Assembly: GCA_017654735.1 (NCBI GenBank)
Contig: JADPYG010000088.1
Location: 1,426,001 to 1,490,000 of the forward strand
Direction of reading: 5' to 3'
Length of the DNA: 64,000 nt
Origin: Vishniacozyma victoriae
Lineage: Eukaryota > Basidiomycota > Tremellomycetes > Tremellales > Bulleribasidiaceae
In this document: positions 58,046-64,000 of the stretch, piece after piece
Numbering within the stretch: position 1 is the stretch's first letter
Layout: the number at the start of each line of letters is the position of its first letter
Translations under genes and position numbers: made by a program
Notes under the pieces: model-generated
Database searches by the model: none
What the model was told of the DNA's origin: nothing
What the model saw: only the letters and a program-made list of their open reading frames with translations

Positions 58046-59215
58046 CTAGTCCAGCTCCATAGGCTCTTCCATATCTATTTCCATTCCACCAGTATCCTCC
58101 TGTCCACCCATTGCTGTATTCTCGTCATCGTCCAATTCCTCGAATCTACTCGAATCATCTTGGCCGGGCCATTGTTGCACTATATCGGGTGCAGGAGGTA
58201 TTCCTAGGGGTTTATAGAGTATCAAACCCTTTTCCTGATGGGGCGTGGGAGCGAAGTGGCTGCGCTGGGAACTGAGGAGGTGTGTGAGCAGTGATGGTGA
58301 TAATGTGAATCCCTGCGCTCCTGGTTGATTGAGGTCGCTGCGTTTGCTTGAGGATATAGACTCAGTTGACGAGTCTTCGGACTCGGTATCGGACAATGAA
58401 GTTACAACCACACCTGCAAGATCAGTATGCTTGGCTTGGCGCGTTGGGGGTGACTTACGATCTTTCTCGGGTTCGTATGAAGTAGTGTTCCTTCGCCATT
58501 TGGAGTGATCTCGTTTACTCTCATCGTCCATCTCCATGTCCAAGTCCATATCCTCTCTGCGCCGCTTATGCCTCCTGTTTGATCCAGTCTCGTCCCGTCT
58601 CTTAACTCCCCTTGGTTCTGTGACGTCCTGGATTGACAGATCATCGGGTATGTCATCGAGGGGTGTTGGTTGCTCGACAATATCCGATTGTTGACTTTGT
58701 AAGGTTCGGTTCCGATGGCGTCTCGTAGTGAATGTGTATGGATCTTCGGAAGTACGAGACTCTTCACCAGACGACTCGGATGAAGACGTCGCAGCGAACG
58801 GAAAAGGGCGACGCGCGCGACGAGGGGTGTTGGGGAGCACCTCGACTTGTAGATCGTCGACTAGACGCGGATTCGTCTCGAATAAATCGTCCTCATCTAC
58901 TTCATTCCGAGTCTCCTGTGATTCGGAGTAGGAAGGTAGCGGTTCAGGTCCTCGGCCGGGTTTGGGTGTGAGGGAAAGACCCCTCAGCCCGTTGGCCAAA
59001 TTGGGGCGCCTGCGTTTGTCTCGATGAGGTGTAGGTTCTGTGGGTACTTCGGGAATACTATTGCTTGGCCCCATCCAGTTGAGGTGTACTGTACCGAAAG
59101 GTGGCTGATCTGTCGGTGGAGGTGTTGCAGCTCGTCGTTTACGATTGGGAGTGTAATTGAGTTCTGGCGATATACGTAGTGGATTACCACTTTGACTATT
59201 CGCCGTCATACTCAT
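58046..59215 (-). CDS. Unknown nuclear-type charged protein with an in-frame optional intron
   Basis: 389 residues if unspliced. MSMTANSQSGNPLRISPELN, then a basic region (NRKRRAATPPP; HRDKRRRPNLANGLRG), an acidic DEDDLFETNPRLVDDLQVEV block, further basic clusters (RHKRRREDMDLDMEM) and a conserved-looking C-terminal patch GFTLSPSLLTHLLSSQRSHF then GLILYKPLGIPPAPDIV. It has two bipartite nuclear-localisation-like signals. A 45-nt segment at about 58412-58456 has perfect intron ends (GTAAGT...ATACTGATCTTGCAG) and no stop, so splicing would remove 15 residues. I do not recognise the family. Confidence 0.65.
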   Translation of the reverse strand: MSMTANSQSGNPLRISPELNYTPNRKRRAATPPPTDQPPFGTVHLNWMGPSNSIPEVPTEPTPHRDKRRRPNLANGLRGLSLTPKPGRGPEPLPSYSESQETRNEVDEDDLFETNPRLVDDLQVEVLPNTPRRARRPFPFAATSSSESSGEESRTSEDPYTFTTRRHRNRTLQSQQSDIVEQPTPLDDIPDDLSIQDVTEPRGVKRRDETGSNRRHKRRREDMDLDMEMDDESKRDHSKWRRNTTSYEPEKDRKSPPTRQAKHTDLAGVVVTSLSDTESEDSSTESISSSKRSDLNQPGAQGFTLSPSLLTHLLSSQRSHFAPTPHQEKGLILYKPLGIPPAPDIVQQWPGQDDSSRFEELDDDENTAMGGQEDTGGMEIDMEEPMELD

Positions 59216-59515
59216 CTTACACAGATAATTATAGTATTGTGGTAACTAATGTACAATGGCAATGCTTTGGAGCATGGTAGGAGATAGCGAGACATTAGAG
59301 GTGTATGCATAGGGACTAGACTATTCTGGAAACAGGGCGGAGTTACCCGAAACAAGCTTAAATGATTCGCTTAAATTGACACGTGGTTGCAACGGTACAG
59401 CGGGTATCCGGTCAATGGAGAATCCTCGGAGAAATACACAAATGAACCATATGGCCTCTTGGTGCAGTTTGGACTCATTTAGATCCAGTGTTTTTGACCT
59501 AGCATTGTCAAGCAT
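59216..59515. other. Divergent promoter, 300 bp
   Basis: Lies between the unknown charged protein (minus) and the Fungal_trans_2 regulator (plus). An in-frame ATG near 59418 (MENPRRNTQM) could start the regulator earlier. A CTTAAATGATTCGCTTAAAT direct repeat (ctTAAATgattcgctTAAAT) is seen at about 59357-59376. No further element is supported. Confidence 0.4.
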
Positions 59516-62068
59516 GCCATCCCCATTAGTACTCTCGAATCAGGTAGCTAGCTCCTCTACTCAGCCTGCTGAAAGATCCGGGTCCATATTGAGCAAGATC
59601 CCACCGACAGCTGGTGTCGAGCTCGTACCGGATGGAAAGCGGCCGTTGAAGCGGTCTCGGACAGGATGCTTGACTTGGTGAGTCCATACGAGCCACCATC
59701 CTTGTCTGGATACTAATGTTCCAGTCGTAAACGAAGTAAGTCAGCGCTGACGCACGGTTGCAAGATTCCATACTGACAGACTTAGAAAAGAAATGTCCAG
59801 AGGAGGTATGTCATGTATCGGTCAATTCCAGATGGACGCTGACGTTCTCAGTATGAAGGAGGAGCTTGCGTCAGATGTAAGACAGGTGGATGGAGATGTA
59901 TACGAACAAGAGCGGATGTGGAGTGCAAGCGTACACCATCAGCAAACGGCTTCGGGCTCATGGAGACGATGGAGGAGGAAGACGACGACTCGCCTGCGCC
60001 AATGCCTCGCACCAACTCTCACAATTCCTTCTCTTTCAGCAACAACAACGATATCTTCAACTTCAACTCTGGCTCTTCATCCACACCTACAGGATTAATT
60101 GGTGGGCCGCAAGGGGATGGAGACGCATTGATGAACGATGATGCGTGGCTCTCGATGGATCTGGATTCGCTTCTTGCTCAGTCACTACCGCCCATCGATA
60201 TGTCTCTTTATCAGTCCATGGGAGACTTAGCACCTATACATTCTGATACGGTACCCTATGGACAGGATGACTTCTCGTCCTATCTGTATCCGAATATTGC
60301 GATGAATGCCGGGACCTCAGGTGCGATGGTGCAATCCACCTCGACGACACGGAATGGGTCGATATCACTTGGCGATACAATCTCAACTCCCATAACTCCT
60401 CAGGTTCGGACCGTGCTCAGCGGATTCTGTGAGTCCTCTTGCCATCGTTCGCTCTCCCGCTTTGTTTCCTCTCCCTCCTCTCCTTGTTCTGATCAATCTG
60501 TTCTTCGGCGTGGCCGGCAGAAACCTGGTCTCCTCAGCGACGGTGCTCAAGTTAGGTCCGAGGGCAATTTTTGACTAAATATCGAGCACCAACTTGTGTG
60601 GACTCGACTTGGAAACCCCACCTCCGGTCTCGGGAACAGCTCGCTTCTCCTTTCTCAGCTTTACTCAACGCAGCTTGGCCCGAGGACTGATGATAGATGA
60701 CCGCTTCCTAGGTCCAGCTTGGGCCGTCACGTACCCTCCTGGAACCCGGGAAGTCATGCTGGGTAGACACAGGCACGTGTCGTCCAGCCATGCACTGAAT
60801 CAGAGGTGCAAAGAAGCAGCAGCTGCCATGTGTGAGTGAATCTGTCCTTCTGAGTGAAGAAGCTGACGAGTTCAGATATCAAGGTATTGAAGCAATGGCA
60901 CCACACTCGATCACCTATACAAGGCATAGCCAATTCAGATGATATGATACCGTACATGGAGCTCAACGTGGATGCAGAGGCGATTGCTCATGAGGCGACC
61001 TGCCTGGCCCGTAGTCCTAAGGAGTACGTATCTCGTCGGCGAGCCGCGATACTGAAGCTAATCAACCAGCCCCAGTTTGACGGTCGAGGCTCACTTATGG
61101 GCACTGTCAGATTTGCATGTAGGTCATCCGATCTGAATCACACTGATGTTAGCTGAGCCTATTTGCCTTGTTCGAGGGATCAAGGGCATACGCAATCATG
61201 GATCAGGTCGAGCAGCTTCTATCGCACACTTACGGTCCTCGACCTGATATCGACTTTGATTGCCGGGTCGGAGTCAGTGCGTTCTGTCTTAGAGCTTTCG
61301 CAATGATCGACTGGAACCGAAGTCTAAGTCAGCGTCGAGAGACATTCTTCAACTTTGATTTCGTACCAGCAAATGGGTCTCCTAGTAATTACGCCAACGA
61401 TGGATCGCACGATAACGTAAGGCTCCACATTTGACATAGACTGACGATAGTGGTTTGGCCTACCTTCGAGTCTCGCGGTCATATTGGCGAGGGTTTTCAA
61501 CCTGATCGCAAAAGTACAGAAGAACCCCGCCGCAGGCGCTACCAATCAAATGTCTATATCCGTCACTGCTGTCCGGAATGCTCTATCGACATACGTCCCC
61601 GGCTTCACCGTCTTTGACAAAGGCAAACCCCGCCATCCAACCACCATGGCAGCCGAGCTGGCAGTCGAGCAAGAGATATGGCGTAGTCTCGGACTGATCC
61701 TCGTGGACCGACACCTTCTCAAGAATTCAACATACGACCCAACTATGCGAGACAATATTGCTCTAATGCTCTCTCTCTTGCGTTCTCTGCCTACACTATC
61801 GGCCATGCGGAAATTGAAAGATGGACTGGTAATGGATTGGTGGTCCAGCTTCTATTCTACACCCGCTTTCATAGTGGGGAGCTTAGTAACTGAGCTAGCT
61901 GATCGCAACTTCATCAGACGGTTTTTGAGGGAACAAGGACCGGAGAAAGCACTAGAGGATATGCTTGTCATCTTGGAATGCACCTGGGGCGAGACGGATC
62001 GGACCGGCGTGGTGGCGGATTGGCATTCTGAGATGACGCGATTGGGACTCTCTGTGATCTTCTTCTAA
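59516..62068 (+). CDS. Zn2Cys6 transcription factor with Fungal_trans_2-type domain
   Basis: About 680 residues. The ATG at 59516 (MPSPLVLSNQ) is chosen; 59418 is an alternative. The zinc cluster is coded over four exons, two of them tiny (11 nt at 59725-59735, 20 nt at 59786-59805): GCLTC, RKRK, KKCPEE, YEGGACVRCKTGGWRC, giving C-x2-C-x6-C-x8-C-x2-C-x6-C. Next an acidic/Ser/Asn-rich spacer, then a helical Fungal_trans_2-like region (EAAAAMYIKVLKQWHHTR-like; AILKLINQPQFDGRG; FALFEGSRAYAIMDQVEQLL; DCRVGVSAFCLRAFAMIDWN; LARVFNLIAKVQKNP; MRKLKDGLVMDWWSSFYSTP). One intron probably runs 60430-60562 (GGATTCT | GGCAATTTTTG, reading WQFLTKYRAP). The next junction, between 60610 and 60700, is unresolved by eye. 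Stop at 62066-62068. Confidence 0.8.
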
Positions 62069-62422
62069 GATTCAATGATGATCGATGCATCTCGGACCCC
62101 ATACATGGCCAATCCACTCAACCTCTTGCGCGCAATCTGGCCCGCACTCGACCGTTATAATGCATTGATTAACCAATTCGGCTAAATGAGCGCGTTGTAC
62201 AGTATATTTCAAGCGTCCCTCGGATACTCGCAGCGCTTGGCGCCGAGCCGCGAGTCCGCCTAAACTGATTTATACATCTCGTTGTTCGCTCTTACTCATG
62301 ATGCATCAACAGATGTCGGCCCTTCGCTTCAGCGGAAGGCGAAAGGCAGGGATAGCATAGCATAAGAGGGATGCCTCAGCAAAGCCTTACTGATTCTTCC
62401 AGCTAACTTTTTCCTCTTCACG
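62069..62422. other. Intergenic, 354 bp
   Basis: Separates the regulator from the arrestin-like gene on the same strand. It has a GC-rich stretch (about 62225-62270, GCGCCGAGCCGCGAGTCCG) and an imperfect inverted repeat CCTTCGCTTC...GGCGAAAGG at about 62317-62345. No gene recognised. Confidence 0.4.
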
Positions 62423-63981
62423 ATGCTCAGCATCTCCACCAAATTACTTCAAGCGCCAGTCCTCCTTTCATCAACATGCCCAAACATCTCAATACGTCAG
62501 ATGATACCTTTGGTCGGGCACGTCACGGTCAAAAACAGTGGCTTCAAAGAAATCGGAGGTATCAAAGTTGTTTGGGAAGCTAAGGTACAGCGACGCAAGA
62601 GAACGAGGAATGGGAAATACTGCTGGAGCGTGGGAGATACGTTTGAGAGGTTTGAGGTGGATGTGATAAGAGGTCCGATGATTCTAGCAGCAGGCCAAAG
62701 CACGTAAGTACCTCGTCGAGCCTTTGCAATTGGCTGACGAAGCTCAGATTCGAATTCGTCGTTGAAGTTCCCGTTACCCTGGTTTCCACCCGGACTACGC
62801 ATTTCGACAAGATCTCCCATCAACTACATGCGGCTATACTCGACACTACACCATGCTACGACCAGCTTCTCGAAGGCTCGGCATCATCTACTCTGTCATG
62901 GTTTCTCGGCCGATTACGTCCCAAGCAAACCATTTCCTCAGTCTTCGGCCCGACACCTGCGCTCGCCCGCGCTACCGAGCCAATTAACGTCTTCTCTTTT
63001 GGTACAGAATATGGAGATACGATATACAGCTGGCGATACGGGTCTGAGATGGACGGACTCGGTCACCTTGCAGTCGCCCTGGAGAGCCAACAATACACGC
63101 TAGGTGGATCTGTCGATCTCTCCCTCGATCTCACCGCCCTGTCGCCCTCCACTACTATCCATTCGATCACCGCAAGTCTTGTGCAGACTACCACAAGACC
63201 CGCCTGTCCTTTGAAATGCTCTGCGGCAAGGGGTAGTCCTGTCAACGTCGCGGAGGGAAGTGCTGAGTTGTTGGACAAGTACCAACTTTACTCCCACGGG
63301 ACTTCCTGGTCAAGGATCCCTGGCCGTCCAAGGCCATTCCACGGGTCTTATATCTGGCGTGGAGCGGAAGGTGTGCAGTATGTCAGGGATAGTATGGGCG
63401 ATAAAGATCTCCTCGTTGACCGATCACACCCCGATGGCTTTGGCTTGTCCACTATTTTATCACTGCCTTCACCTATAATTGGTGCACATCCAACGACCGT
63501 CGACGCTAATCCAGCTTTCTCGACTATCGCGCATCACCTGGAGCTCCGAATCGAGTATTCTGTCCTGAAACAAGACATCCGCGGCGATCCCATCTCCAGT
63601 AGCGACTCCGAGCCGATGGAAGGATCAGTGAGGACTTGGACACTGGAGAAATCGCTTCGAATTCATTCTGACCTATCTTCTGCGACCTCGACTGCTGCTC
63701 CGCCGTACTCGCCCTCACCGACTCTATCACGCTGCCATACTTCCGACTTTAAGCCTTCGATGGAGCTGAAATCAAACACCGCCTTGCGGTACATCTCGCT
63801 TGGAATGACGAAAGCTACTTTGATGAGGCCTGTGGCGGTTACCCAAATTGACTTGCAGAAGGCTACGAAGAGGCACTGGGAGGAGACTGCTGGGATGTGC
63901 GCTTGTTTTGAGAGGATAGTCATCTGTGGCTGTGTGACTGTAGGGGACATGTGCTGTGCTCAAGACGAGCCGACATGCTAG
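62423..63981 (+). CDS. Arrestin-like protein (alpha-arrestin / arrestin-domain)
   Basis: About 500 residues in two exons (62423-62704 and from about 62747). Arrestins adapt Rsp5-type ubiquitin ligases to membrane transporters, driving their endocytosis. Arrestin-N features: GHVTVKNSGFKEIGGIKVVW, FEVDVIRGPMILAAGQSTFE FVVEVPVTL (beta-sandwich). A second sandwich follows with YTLGGSVDLSLDLTALSPST, SITASLVQTT, FHGSYIWRGAEGV, STIAHHLELRIEYSVLKQDI and a linker rich in Ser/Pro (AAPPYSPSPTLSRCHTSDF). PPYS resembles a PY-type ligase-binding motif but lacks the canonical PPxY spacing. The C-terminus, rich in Cys (MCACFERIVICGCVTVGDMC), may be intron or 3' sequence rather than protein, since the window ends 20 bases after the stop at 63981. 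Confidence 0.75.
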
Positions 63982-64000
63982 GCGAGCAAGGTTTGAGGAT

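Overview
The window is nuclear DNA of a basidiomycete yeast, most likely a tremellomycete close to Kwoniella or Cryptococcus. Genes are packed on both strands and cut by many very short introns (about 34-55 nt, a few longer). The introns have GTAAGT, GTATGT or GTACGT donors and a CTGAC, CTGAT or CTAAC-like branch site just before the AG. Coding density is high. I saw no transposon, CRISPR, rRNA or convincing tRNA. All gene models below were read by eye from conserved protein blocks and splice signals, so exon edges are inference.

Layout, left to right. 0-8 kb: dynein intermediate chain (left-truncated), an enlarged DNA polymerase lambda with a triplicated N-terminal repeat, a BLI-3-type FMN-binding protein, a LYR-motif protein and a CDC26-like APC/C subunit. 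8-22 kb: a NEDD1-like WD40 protein, a PTR2 peptide transporter, DAHP synthase, a Zn2Cys6 regulator and an EDC4/Ge-1 decapping scaffold. 22-30 kb: N-acetyltransferase NAA50, a Myb/SANT-like protein with a possible small gene overlapping its 5' end, TFIIH subunit SSL1, the U5 snRNP protein DIB1 and mitochondrial MnSOD.

30-38 kb: a DUF2264 protein divergent from an allantoate-permease-type MFS transporter (a possible small catabolic unit), then a long Ser/Pro-rich protein of unknown function with a KEN box. 38-51 kb: a very large class II DYRK kinase (Pom1/DYRK2 type), an S/T-P-rich unknown protein with ACGCGT sites upstream, and a Zn2Cys6 regulator. 51-64 kb: PLP-homeostasis protein, a SmgGDS-like armadillo protein, a LisH-WD40 protein, a membrane-anchored HSL-type hydrolase with a GC-AG intron, an unknown nuclear-type protein, a Zn2Cys6/Fungal_trans_2 regulator with an 11-nt microexon, and an arrestin-like protein.

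Most genes are housekeeping and not functionally linked to their neighbours. The exceptions are shared divergent promoters (dynein/POLL, BLI-3/LYR, EDC4/NAA50, DUF2264/MFS, PLPHP/SmgGDS). The best candidate for an undescribed system is the DUF2264-MFS pair. Several gene-structure oddities and putative cis-elements are listed as findings.
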